A stretch of 43,350 bases of DNA from assembly GCA_034431315.1 (NCBI GenBank), contig DAOUDK010000052.1:1-43350 (forward strand), written 5' to 3'. This DNA comes from JAUWOY01 sp034431315 (GTDB lineage Bacteria; Chloroflexota; Anaerolineae; VGOG01). Below, one piece after another: positions 1 through 8,600 of this stretch (its first letter is position 1; each line of letters starts with the position of its first letter). The notes under the pieces are model-generated. The model saw nothing but the letters and a program-made list of their open reading frames with translations, had not been told where the DNA came from and did not search any database. A program made the position numbers and the translations under genes.

Positions 1-182
1 TCTTGCGTTTTTTTTCGTGGTTGTTTGTGTTTGTTGGCTCACTATTATCACCTCACGTTTTTCCAAATCTTACTCTGGTAGTGTGTAAATGTCAAAATGT
101 CTGTAGATTTAACACTCTTTGGTGCATAGTATACACCAACGAACTCCGTAATGCAAACTCAACAGGGGGGATAAAATAGGCT
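1..182. other. AT-rich left edge, no gene seen
   Basis: This stretch lies downstream of rimO, which reads away from it to the left. It is AT-rich and has stops in all frames. I see no convincing terminator, promoter or RNA gene. The only pattern is a weak palindrome around 131-147 (GGTG...CACC). Confidence 0.5.
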
Positions 183-1517
183 CTAAGCCTTGACACCGAT
201 CAAGTCATACTCCATGGCCCCCGTGATGAGCACGGGAACCATCTCCCCCGTAGGCAGTTCCTCCTTGACGAGCACCAGGCCGTCTATCTCAGGAGCGTCG
301 CGGTAGGAGCGCCCCACGCTCAAGTTATCACCACTCCCCTCCACGAGGACGTCCAACGTACGCCCAATCATCTGTTGGTTCTTGGCCAGGGAGATGCCTT
401 GCTGCAGTTCCATGAGCCGCTGGTAGCGTTCCTCTTTGACTTGATCGGGAACCTGGTCAGGCAGGTCAGCCGCTCGGGTGCCTTCTTCCCGCGAGTAGGT
501 GAAGACCCCCACTCTGTCAAAAGTCATCTCCTCGACGAAATCGAGCAGGGCTTTGAATTCCGCCTCGGTCTCGCCGGGGTAGCCGACGATGAAGGAGGTG
601 CGCAGGGCGATGTCAGGCATGGCCTGGCGCAGGCTTTGCACTGAGCCTGTCGAAGTGTCGGCGATCAGGCGCCGCACTCCATCCACGCCGTGGGGGCGGT
701 TCATGCGGCGCAGGGTCTCAGGGTGGGCGTGCTGCAGGGGTATGTCCAGGTAATGGCAGACCTGGGGGTGCTGGGCCATGATCTCAATGAGCCTGGGGGT
801 GATGTGCTGGGGATAGGCGTACATCAGGCGCAGCCAGGGAAGCTCCGGCGCGGCTTGCAGAATGGCTTCGATGAGGCCGGCCAAAGCGTCGCGCTGGCCT
901 CGGTCGCGTCCGTAGGCGGTGGTGTCCTGGGCAATGAGGATGATCTCTTTGACTCCCTGGGCCACCAACTGGCGGGCCTCGTCCACGATGGCTTCTGCTA
1001 GCCGGCTGCGGGCCGGCCCCTTGATCATGGGGATGGCGCAGAAGGAGCAGGCCGCGCTGCAGCCGTCGGCGATCTTGAGGTACGCGCTGGCCCCTTGAAC
1101 GACGGACCTGGGCATTGTGCCAATATCGGGTGCGGGCGGATCGCCGATCATCACCAGCGGTCTGTCGTCATCCGATGACAGCTTCTCCACCAGGGCCGTG
1201 ATCTCCATCCAGCGCCTGGTGCCGATGATGCCGTCCAGGCCGGGCACCTGTTTGACCAGCTCGCGGCCATAGCGCTGGGAGAGGCACCCCGCTGCGATGA
1301 GCAACTGTCCTCGTCTCTTGGCCTCGGCCAGCTCCCGCAAGGCATCGAAGGACTCATCTTTAGCGATGTCAATGAATCCGCAGGTGTTGACGATCAGAAG
1401 CTCTGCCGCCGTCGGATCATCAGCGGGAGCATAGCCCGCCCGTTGGAGCAGTCGGCTCATTCCTTCGGAATCTACGGTGTTTTTGCAGCAGCCCAGGGAG
1501 AGTAAGTAGTAGCGCAT
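183..1517 (-). CDS. rimO: Ribosomal protein S12 methylthiotransferase RimO
   Basis: A radical SAM enzyme that adds a methylthio group to the conserved aspartate of ribosomal protein S12. Counting from an upstream ATG at 1535, the N-terminal MTTase domain carries its three cluster cysteines at about residues 16, 52 and 84. The radical SAM motif CSAACSFC is at 159-166, and a TRAM-like beta domain follows at the C-terminus. I chose the ATG at 1517 because the product then begins MRYYLLSLGCCKN, as family members do, and GGAAG lies just upstream. The ATG at 1535 would add six residues. About nine residues (DTSTGSVQS) that the family normally lacks are encoded by an interspersed repeat at 639-657. 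The gene lies 76 bases behind the RodZ-like gene on the same strand and is probably co-transcribed with it. Confidence 0.95.
   Translation of the reverse strand: MRYYLLSLGCCKNTVDSEGMSRLLQRAGYAPADDPTAAELLIVNTCGFIDIAKDESFDALRELAEAKRRGQLLIAAGCLSQRYGRELVKQVPGLDGIIGTRRWMEITALVEKLSSDDDRPLVMIGDPPAPDIGTMPRSVVQGASAYLKIADGCSAACSFCAIPMIKGPARSRLAEAIVDEARQLVAQGVKEIILIAQDTTAYGRDRGQRDALAGLIEAILQAAPELPWLRLMYAYPQHITPRLIEIMAQHPQVCHYLDIPLQHAHPETLRRMNRPHGVDGVRRLIADTSTGSVQSLRQAMPDIALRTSFIVGYPGETEAEFKALLDFVEEMTFDRVGVFTYSREEGTRAADLPDQVPDQVKEERYQRLMELQQGISLAKNQQMIGRTLDVLVEGSGDNLSVGRSYRDAPEIDGLVLVKEELPTGEMVPVLITGAMEYDLIGVKA
639..657. repeat. Interspersed repeat inserted in frame in rimO
   Basis: The 19 bases CACTGAGCCTGTCGAAGTG end in CACT/AGTG. 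They are the reverse-strand relative of the repeat at 10691-10712 and 36305-36326 (CTTCGACAAGCTCAGGACAG). Here the copy lies within the rimO reading frame and encodes most of a nine-residue insertion between the radical SAM core helices, without breaking the frame. Confidence 0.75.
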
Positions 1518-1593
1518 TGTTCTTCCGGTACGCATGGGGTGGAGTCGGCTTCTAGCTGACTTTGGCTTTTAGCCTGCGAACTTCATTCGCAGG

Positions 1594-2592
1594 TCAGGTT
1601 GAGGGAGTGGCTGTGGGGGTTACTGTAGCTTCAGGCGTGGCAGGCGTGGGGGTGATTCCCTCCGCAAACCATTCGGGGCGCACTACCTCGGCCCTCTCCC
1701 CCAGGAGGCCCAGGAATTCGCCGTTGACGGTGGCTTCCACGCCGCCGGCGTTGCCACAGTCTAGGCGGACACTCTCTTGCCCACGCCAGGTGCGCGTTGT
1801 ACCCGCCTCCAAGGTGCCCACAAAAACCACCTCCCCATCCACGGTAACCTGTAGCCAGGTATACTCGACGATGTTCAGCTCGACCTCGACGCCAGCGGAA
1901 ACCCTGGGCGTAGAGGTGCTGGTAGGGGTGCTGGTTGTGGTGGAGACGCCGGTCGGGGTGCTGGTGGGGACGCTGGTGGGGGTGGAGGTGGGCTCGACGA
2001 CGACTGCGACGGTGGGCATGGCGGTAGGTGTGGCAGTGGGCACTGCGGTGGGCATTTCGGTGGGCGTGGCGGTAGGCATTGTGGTGGGCGTTGTGGTGGG
2101 CGCTGCTGTCGGGGTGAGGCGGGGCAGGACGGCGGAGGTGGTAGCAGTGGGCGACGGGGTGGCGGTGGCTCGCCAGAATAGCAACTGGGTCTTGATTGTG
2201 GGGGGAAGGTAGTGCCAGGTGGCCCAGCACCCAAAGGCCAGGAGCACCACGATGAGCAGAGCGCCAATCACCAGGTCGGGCGTCAGCCAGGAGGGCGCGG
2301 CCAGGGAGAGGTCCATCGGCTGGAAGAAGCCAGGCTGTGGCAGCGCTGCCTTGCCCTCGTCCTCCCGTCCTTCGTAGAGGGCTATCACTTCTTCGGGGTC
2401 GAGCTCCAGATACACGGCGAAGGTGCGCAGAAACCCTTTGACGTAGGTTTCGGCGGGCAAGGCCCCATAGTCCCCCTCCTCCAGAGCCTGGAGAAACTTC
2501 TGCCGTATTCGTGTGGCCTCTTCGACCTGCTCTAGGGACACCCCCTTTTGTTCGCGTGCTTCCCGTAGCAACTGACCAAGATCGCCCATCAA
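1594..2592 (-). CDS. RodZ-like membrane-anchored HTH protein
   Basis: Shape and polarity determinants of the RodZ type connect a cytoplasmic helix-turn-helix to the MreB cytoskeleton. This 332-residue protein has the same order of parts. An HTH_25-like domain covers about residues 5-75, with the typical LREAREQKGVSLEQVEEATRI region. One transmembrane helix lies at about 107-128. A Thr/Pro-rich linker (142-230) follows, then a beta-rich DUF4115-like domain (about 235-308) and a short TPT tail. GGGAGGG lies seven bases before the ATG. A promoter (TTGCCT-17-TATAAT) is at 2640-2668. The gene is followed by rimO on the same strand. The linker is low complexity and probably spans the cell wall. No MreB gene is nearby, so the role is assigned from domain order alone. 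Confidence 0.82.
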   Translation of the reverse strand: MMGDLGQLLREAREQKGVSLEQVEEATRIRQKFLQALEEGDYGALPAETYVKGFLRTFAVYLELDPEEVIALYEGREDEGKAALPQPGFFQPMDLSLAAPSWLTPDLVIGALLIVVLLAFGCWATWHYLPPTIKTQLLFWRATATPSPTATTSAVLPRLTPTAAPTTTPTTMPTATPTEMPTAVPTATPTAMPTVAVVVEPTSTPTSVPTSTPTGVSTTTSTPTSTSTPRVSAGVEVELNIVEYTWLQVTVDGEVVFVGTLEAGTTRTWRGQESVRLDCGNAGGVEATVNGEFLGLLGERAEVVRPEWFAEGITPTPATPEATVTPTATPST

Positions 2593-2639
2593 CTTTCCCT
2601 CCCATAAAATTGCTAGCGAACCCGAGTTCGCCAGTCGCT

Positions 2640-2668
2640 ATTATACCTTACTTTGCCCTAATAGGCAA
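2640..2668 (-). promoter_or_regulatory. Promoter of the rodZ-like/rimO operon
   Basis: On the minus strand TTGCCT (2668-2663) and TATAAT (2645-2640) are separated by 17 bases. The leader holds a small hairpin, GCGAAC-4 nt-GTTCGC (2631-2616). The start codon is at 2592. Confidence 0.65.
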
Positions 2669-2706
2669 TAATCGGCTTGCAAGCGGATGGTCGCCGCAAG
2701 GCCGAT

Positions 2707-2735
2707 TTGAGGTTTTTTCCGTTTTGGTGTATCAT
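2707..2735 (+). promoter_or_regulatory. Promoter of rplI
   Basis: TTGAGG (2707-2712) and TATCAT (2730-2735) are separated by 17 bases, 33 bases before the rplI start codon. It is divergent from the rodZ-like promoter. Confidence 0.6.
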
Positions 2736-2767
2736 TAGATAAATTGAGGATAGAAAGTGAGGATGCT

Positions 2768-3220
2768 ATGAAGATACTCTTGACCCAGGATGTGGAGAAC
2801 TTAGGCAGTGCCGGTGAGATCAAAAAAGTGCCCGATGGCTATGCGCGCAACTCACTGATTCCTAAGGGCCTGGCCGTGCTGGCCACGGAGGGCGCTGTAA
2901 AAAAGGCCCAGTTACAGAGCAAGGTTCAGGCTAAGGTTCAACGGCGAGCTGAAGAGGAAGCCGCGTCCCTGGCTGAGATTCTGTGGCAAGTGACGCTGAC
3001 CTTCAAGGCCAAGGCTGGGGAGAAGGATAGGCTCTATGGTTCCATAACCAGCGGTGACATCGTGGAGGCCCTTGAGCGCCAGACAGGGCGTGCTTTTGAC
3101 AAGCGCAAGCTACAACTCAAAGGTAGCATCCATGAACTGGGCGAACATCGCGTTCCCATCAAGCTGATGACCGATGTGGTGCCAGAGATCACGGTGGTCG
3201 TGGAGCGGGAGGAAGAATAA
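2768..3220 (+). CDS. rplI: 50S ribosomal protein L9
   Basis: Ribosomal protein L9 binds 23S rRNA near the L1 stalk of the large subunit. The 150-residue product starts MKILLTQDVENLGSAGE and carries the L9 signature (GEIKKVPDGYARNSLIPKGLA) at about residues 16-36. A connecting charged helix and the C-terminal RNA-binding domain (KAGEKDRLYGSITSGDI) follow. Length is normal for the family. The ATG at 2768 is used because GTGAGGA lies four bases upstream and the N-terminus then matches the family; a TTG at 2744 is also in frame. In many genomes rplI sits with rpsF, ssb and rpsR, but here it stands apart from them and is followed after two bases by a small CxxC gene. Confidence 0.97.
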   Translation: MKILLTQDVENLGSAGEIKKVPDGYARNSLIPKGLAVLATEGAVKKAQLQSKVQAKVQRRAEEEAASLAEILWQVTLTFKAKAGEKDRLYGSITSGDIVEALERQTGRAFDKRKLQLKGSIHELGEHRVPIKLMTDVVPEITVVVEREEE

Positions 3221-3222
3221 CG

Positions 3223-3591
3223 ATGGCAGCCAGGTCGCACGAAAGCTACGAGAAGCGTGAACTCGTCAAGCATTTGATAGCCAGCATCCCCTGCGCTGTT
3301 TGCCAACGCTGCTATGAACCGGACGATGTCCGCATAGTTGAGCATCACGGCGAGATTTGGATCATGGCTGTCAAATGCGACCACTGCGGCACTCAGGGCC
3401 TGGTCTTCGCCATGATCCAGGAGGGAGAGAAGCCGGAGATCGTCAACGAGCTTACGTCCCAGGAGTGGGCCAGGTTCCGAGAGATGCCCCGCATAGACGC
3501 CGACGATCTTCTCGATGTCCACGAGTTCCTCAGGGATTTCGACGGCGACTTCGTGGGTCTCTTTGAAGGTAGCAGGATATTGGAGTTCTGA
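3223..3591 (+). CDS. Small CxxC (zinc-knuckle-like) protein, unknown function
   Basis: I do not recognise a named family. The 122-residue product has a CAVCQRC cluster at residues 24-30 and CDHC at 52-55, which would make a four-cysteine zinc site with one spare cysteine. The C-terminal half is acidic and helical, with a repeated pattern of Asp and Phe (DVHEFLRDFDGDFVGLF). The ATG lies two bases after the rplI stop, so the two genes are surely co-transcribed and probably translationally coupled. A strong terminator follows at 3623. A role connected with ribosomes or RNA is suggested only by the neighbour. Confidence 0.75.
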   Translation: MAARSHESYEKRELVKHLIASIPCAVCQRCYEPDDVRIVEHHGEIWIMAVKCDHCGTQGLVFAMIQEGEKPEIVNELTSQEWARFREMPRIDADDLLDVHEFLRDFDGDFVGLFEGSRILEF

Positions 3592-3622
3592 TGACTGCGT
3601 AATTCAGTTGATATAAGACCAG

Positions 3623-3661
3623 ATACCTCGTCGTGGTAGTCCCAGACGAGGTATTGTTTTT
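3623..3661 (+). terminator. Rho-independent terminator of the rplI operon
   Basis: A perfect 10-bp stem (ATACCTCGTC 3623-3632 with GACGAGGTAT 3645-3654) has a 12-base loop and is followed by TGTTTTT. Confidence 0.85.
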
Positions 3662-3703
3662 GTCTCGGAGGATCACTGTAGCCTCAATGAGGAGGTTTTC
3701 TTG

Positions 3704-3769
3704 ATGAAGGAGAAGATTGAGAATTGGTCAGGGGCGGGGAATTGGGGCGGGCAGTGGGGGGGGACATAA
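3704..3769 (+). CDS. Possible 21-residue Trp/Gly-rich small ORF
   Basis: An ATG at 3704 is preceded by a good Shine-Dalgarno sequence (GAGGAGG, eight bases away). It opens a 21-codon frame reading MKEKIENWSGAGNWGGQWGGT and stops exactly one base before the convergent Cas6-like stop codon. No family is recognised and there is no promoter of its own, since the rplI terminator lies just before it. It may be chance in a G-rich stretch. Confidence 0.18.
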   Translation: MKEKIENWSGAGNWGGQWGGT

Positions 3770-4798
3770 TCAACTTATCGCAAAGGTGCCGCATCCAAAG
3801 TGGGTCTGTTTTCCGATGTGGAGTATGGAGGCCAGCTCAAGATAGGGGATGATGGGATGCGGGATGGAGGCAAAGGTTTGCGTTCCTATCCAGCGCCCTG
3901 GCCAACTCTTGGGAGCCCGTTTAAGCTTTTTATGATGAACGGGGATGTGGGAAGCCTGTTCTAGAATGGCTTGGAAAGATGCCCGTTCCGCCGCGCTCAA
4001 GACATCCCACACATCGTCGGGCGTGTGGTGTTTGCCCGGTAGCAACGAACTCATTCGGGCTGTCAGGGACTCTAGTATACTCTGCAAGGTTGGCGCTTGG
4101 TGAGGCGGTATTCTCTTTCGCGAGGTTGTCCGCCGATGACTTCGTCGGCCAGTCTGGTCTGCGTCGCTGAAATCAAACAAATCAAACGGAGTTATCCAAG
4201 TCAGACAGTCGAATATTCGCTCTGGGTTTGAGTCAAAATCCAATCCTTCAGCCCACTGAGTGGGGGTCGCACGATAGTTCAGATCCAGTTGCCCATCACT
4301 TACTATAGGCTCCCACTGCTGCCCCCGCGCAGCGTAAACTGCCTGGATGTCGAATTGCCCCCAGAGGACGTTCCAGTGCTGCCATCGCAGCTCAGAAGCA
4401 CTCCCCGCTTCCTCCATAGCCGGTAGGAGCACTTCCAGGAAAAGTCCGTGGTCTGCGCTCTCCCCCATCAGCTTGAGTTCCCACAGGATCAACTCTCCCC
4501 GCCCATAGGTCCGCTTGCTCGGATAAGCAAACAATACCGCTTCCATCGGCCATGATACTTCTGGTATCCTGTCGGGCTTTTTCTTCCCCACAAGGGCGAT
4601 TCCACCACATTCATCCCAGGGAGCCAGAGCTTTGCGCCAGGGACCGGCCTCACGAGTTGGCAAACGATTGGCAATCATGGTTCCCAGGGTCAGGGATAGA
4701 TCGGCGGATAGACACCTCGGCAGCCAGACCAAAGAGCTGTTGACCCGCCACACCAACAGGTAACGGATGAGTTTAATGGGTTTGATAAAAGGCCACAT
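3770..4798 (-). CDS. Cas6-like CRISPR endoribonuclease
   Basis: Cas6 enzymes are RAMP-fold endoribonucleases that cut CRISPR precursor RNA. The C-terminal half of this protein fits the Cas6 C-terminal domain. A TP motif (LTWITPFDLF) lies at about residues 200-208, then a Leu-rich helix (about 238-253), then a GRWIG.QTF stretch (about 302-309). A final Gly-rich loop, GKQTHFGCGT, is at about 328-337, six residues from the end. The N-terminal half is not recognised. The frame opens at a TTG (4804), but the ATG at 4798 is more likely; both overlap the end of the preceding gene by 26-32 bases, so translation is probably coupled. It is the last gene of the RAMP cassette. There is no array beside it, so whether it cuts CRISPR RNA is an inference. 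The catalytic residues could not be fixed by eye. Confidence 0.72.
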   Translation of the reverse strand: MWPFIKPIKLIRYLLVWRVNSSLVWLPRCLSADLSLTLGTMIANRLPTREAGPWRKALAPWDECGGIALVGKKKPDRIPEVSWPMEAVLFAYPSKRTYGRGELILWELKLMGESADHGLFLEVLLPAMEEAGSASELRWQHWNVLWGQFDIQAVYAARGQQWEPIVSDGQLDLNYRATPTQWAEGLDFDSNPERIFDCLTWITPFDLFDFSDADQTGRRSHRRTTSRKRIPPHQAPTLQSILESLTARMSSLLPGKHHTPDDVWDVLSAAERASFQAILEQASHIPVHHKKLKRAPKSWPGRWIGTQTFASIPHPIIPYLELASILHIGKQTHFGCGTFAIS

Positions 4799-5651
4799 AA
4801 TCAACGAGTTCGTATAAAAGTTTGATTCGACTCTCAGGCCACTGTCGAATTCTCCAGGCGTTCAGCATATCTTTGGCTTCCTGACTCAAGAACCCCAGGA
4901 ATCTTCCCCAGTAAAACTGCTCCTCGCTGGCATCCTCCAAATTCAGCAGCTTGTGAAGCGACTCTTGTTCTTCGGGGCGCAGGATGGTCCGAAAGACGGC
5001 TGCCATTTCTAGCAGGCTCAGGAATTCGGAGACCTCAAAGGTAAGCAGTCCCTCTCGATCGCGTTCGTGGGCTCTCAGGAGTTGATAGGGCGAAGAGAAG
5101 AACCGAACGCGCAATCGGTCCATAGAAAAACGCGCCTCGTGATGAACAGCTCTACAGAGGATGTCCCCCATGCCAATTCCTCTTGCTGCTCCCATGGTGG
5201 GAAAGGCTTGGATTATTCCCTTCAGGTCAGCCCCGTGGTAGATGCCCAGTTCTCGCAGCCAGGGCTTCAACTCGTGTCGGGGCATCACCAGCAGAAAATG
5301 ATTCTCGTCGTGGGCATAGGCGCCAAAGATGTGATGGGCATCAAATCCCTCACCCATGCGAAGCAGCCTCGACAGGTGATTGACAAAACCCCAGATGACG
5401 ACGGATTGATAAGAGATGTGGCCTAGCTTGCTGGCTCTGGTTAGAGTAGCCTGGCAAAGTGCGCAGTAGTTCTGGGAAGGCAGCCGGGGGTAGATCCAGC
5501 ATCGTTGGCAAGGGCCATCGAGGGCAGAAAAGGGCGGCCCGATCTCATCCTCAGGGGGAAAGAGATCGGGCTTGGTGGTGAGATATTCCAGGGTAGCTAA
5601 CAACTCGGCGCCGGTCCGACTGCGGCGCAGCCAATCAAAGCTGCTTAGCAT
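4773..5651 (-). CDS. Unknown CxxC protein of the RAMP cassette
   Basis: I cannot name this 292-residue protein. Near the N-terminus it has CQRC (48-51) and CALC (63-66), a CxxC-x11-CxxC pair that looks like a zinc ribbon. The centre (about 80-190) is mixed alpha/beta with several His residues (DAHHIFGAYAHDENHFLLV and CRAVHHEARF). The last 100 residues are rich in predicted helix and Trp/Phe. The ATG overlaps the end of the multi-RAMP gene by 17 bases, with GAAGGG just upstream. The Cas6-like gene overlaps its end by about 26 bases. This tight overlap argues that it is a partner of both: perhaps a small subunit (Cas11-like helical role), an RNA-binding adaptor or a regulator. None of these is shown by the sequence. 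Confidence 0.7.
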   Translation of the reverse strand: MLSSFDWLRRSRTGAELLATLEYLTTKPDLFPPEDEIGPPFSALDGPCQRCWIYPRLPSQNYCALCQATLTRASKLGHISYQSVVIWGFVNHLSRLLRMGEGFDAHHIFGAYAHDENHFLLVMPRHELKPWLRELGIYHGADLKGIIQAFPTMGAARGIGMGDILCRAVHHEARFSMDRLRVRFFSSPYQLLRAHERDREGLLTFEVSEFLSLLEMAAVFRTILRPEEQESLHKLLNLEDASEEQFYWGRFLGFLSQEAKDMLNAWRIRQWPESRIKLLYELVDYVAFYQTH

Positions 5652-8600
5652 TCAGTGCCCTTCGCAGTGCTCTGTGATGATAAACCACCTCGGGCTCGAT
5701 CCATTCGTCAACCTGGATGGGCAACTGCCAACTCTCCTCAGGCTCGTCGGCGTACCGCTTGGCCCAGTCAATCATAAAGCTGTCGGGGAGAATGTGCAGG
5801 CGCAGGCTGCCAAAGCCGAGGTAGCGATTATTGCCCATCTTATGAGCGAGTTCCGGCTCCAGTCCCACACACCATATCAGCCTTTGCAGTTCTTGTTCTT
5901 CGAGGTTCCAGAAGCGGATCGTGAAACGGGCGCGGGCGCCAGACAGTATGGCTCTGAAGTAGCGAGCCTGGAAGGTGTCGGGCTGGAAATCGTCTACCTG
6001 TTTGACGATGGGGGCCAATGGGGCATGGGGGAAAACCCGCCACGTCTTGCCGATGTGCATCTGGGCGGCGGAACTCCCCGGCAAGTGTTTCCATTGCTCC
6101 CCGGTGTACTGCCACTCGCCGTAGGGGTATGGCACTTTGAACCAGGCCAGCTCGGGTTCCTCGAACGGGCCAAAGCTGAACGATAAGCGCCCCATAAGGG
6201 CCTGGTTTGGTCCCCTTCCCACCCAGCCGAACAAGCCGTCTGTTGGGTTCAAGCGGCTGATGTCGGGGCTTGGCTCGCGGGCATCGCTGGCGATGGAGTA
6301 GATGTGTCGCAACATTCCTTTGATGCTCCGGCTGGGGAGCGCGTAGACCTTGTTGGGACCCCGCTGGGCGGCTTCGGGGGGAGCCATGGCGAAGAAGTCC
6401 CAGCCGTTTACGGGGCCAGCTGCCAGGGTGGCTACGAAGGACGGTTCGCCACTCTCTCGCACGTTGAGAGGGGTCAAGACCTCTGCTTCCACCACCAGCG
6501 TGCCGCAATGGCCGCCGAAAGCCCGGTGCGAGATAAAGCCGGCCCTGGCCCTGGGCGGTGTTGCGGAGACTTCTTGCTCGGGAACGAGAGGGTAGATGGA
6601 CTGCAAGGCGTTGGCGGCCTCCTCGCCCTCCAGATCAAGCCTCTGCCATAGGCCATCCTGACTCAGCGCCTGCTTTCCGAACAACTTTTCTCCCACACCG
6701 TTCGGGTCCGCTGTCAGCCAGGTGAGCCTGGACACATCCGCCTTGACCCAACCGAAACCGCTGGTCTTTTCGCCGCCCAGGGGGATGTCGCCTCTTTGGA
6801 AATCGTGGAGCAGGTGAACCAGGAGGGACATCGCCTCCATATCCTGCTCTTCGATGTCCTGGATGTCTAACTGGAGTTGGAAGGCGAGCTGGTCGCCATA
6901 GGCGAAGAGATAGTCGTGCTTGGCTGCCTCTATCGGCCGCCCTGTTCGGGGGTTCATCTTGACCCCGTCCATAGAGCACCAGGCCCGTTCCGGGTCGTAT
7001 GGATCTGTGAGATAGGCGTCGGAGAAAAAGACCAGCCCTCGCTGCCTTTGGGCGCCAAAGAGAAGATTCAACATCTCGGTGGTCTGGCGCGATTCACCCC
7101 ACAGGGTTTTCAGCACCTGCGAAGCGCGTTTTCTAAAAGCCCCCTTGATCGTGCTGCCGGGGACGTAGATCTCCCAGGCTCCTTGCTCTTGCGAGGACGG
7201 CGACCAGGACAACATGCGCATGAACACCGTATCGTAGGGCTTGCCATACTTGCGAGAGATCTCTCGATTGGACGGGCCGCCGGCCCGAAAGTCAATGTGG
7301 TGGGGCTGGGCCAGTTCCTGGCGAGTGCGATCACGATAGGCCTCGAGGAAGGCGATCATGTTCTCGTCGTTGGTGATGCTCTTGTTCAAGTTCCTGGCAT
7401 TCAGCATGTAGCGGAATCGCACGCGGCGGTGGGCGGCAACGAATTCCCTCCACGTGGCAGGACTGATACCTTTGGGAACCAGGTCCGGCTCGCCCCACTG
7501 ACGCTCGCCTATCTTGCCTTGAAGCAACATGTTCTTGATCTGGGCGTGTTCCTCGCGGGTTGCGATCTCCGCGTCCACCCAGGCGTCGCTCTGCAGCAGA
7601 TTGACCTGTTGATCCACCTGTTGGTAGAGCCGGGGGAGGATCTTTTGGCACGCGGGGGTCAGAACCTTTATCAGGGACTCTTCGCTTTGAATCTGTTCGG
7701 CGAGACGGTCGGCCAGGTTGACGTCCAGCCCCAGCCCATTGGCGACTTCCAGCCAGGCTTCGCGATCGAGCTGTTCGCGGGTCTGTCGCCGCTGCACCAT
7801 GACCTTGAGGATACGCTTGGCCATGTTGGCTTTTTCCCCCAGGGCTTCCCTGAACGCGGCCCCGGCCGTTTCTTTGCTGGAAAAAGGCTGCTCGACCAGA
7901 GGTTGAATCTGAGCGAGTATTTTCTTGGAAAGCGCGTATTTCCCTTTGCCCAGCTTGGCCGCGGCTTGAGCTGGCAAAACCCAAACCTCGACTTCTCCGA
8001 TGGATTGCTCCCTCAACCAAATGGCGATGACTCTCGGAAGATAGTCGGCGAACTTGCGCTTCCAGTCTACCGGGCTGAGGATCGGTCCCGTCAACGCCAT
8101 CTCCAGCCGCTCGCGGATGGGGTCTGGCAGATCGCGCATTGCCCCTACCAACAGGCGGCCTTCGATAGCGGCGAAGGAGGGTACATCAGGGTCTACCTTG
8201 CCCCAGTTCCAGCCGACCAAAACGGGATTCGTGGCGTTGAAGGTCAAGAACATCCTCAGGTGATTGGTTCCAGGGCGGAGGCGGGGAGGTGTTTCGGAGA
8301 TCAAAGACGATAGGTCCATTTCAAGGCGAACGCGCCCCAATCCTTTGCTCTTGCCAGCCCCAAACCAGAATCGCCCTTCTGCGAGCTCTTGCAAGACGTG
8401 GTACAGCCGGGCTGTGTTTTCGCCTTGCTGCAGTGCCGACTCGTTTACAGACATGCTGAAGTCGAAGACGGAGTTGCGGAACAACGTTTCCATCTTGTAA
8501 TTTGCGTTCGCTTCCGCAGCCCAGCGATCCTCGTCCAACTTTATGCCCATGCGCAAGCCAAAGAAGTGATCGCGAGGATAGCTCTTTTCTTGCAACTGGC

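Noticed and set aside
3034..3522. Minus-strand 162-residue frame opposite rplI and the CxxC gene
   Set aside because: It crosses two well-supported genes in antisense and has no recognisable motif or ribosome site.
6877..8313. 478-residue plus-strand frame inside the RAMP gene
   Set aside because: The sequence shows no family likeness and is the antisense of a clearly coding RAMP gene. Long antisense frames are common in GC-rich genes.
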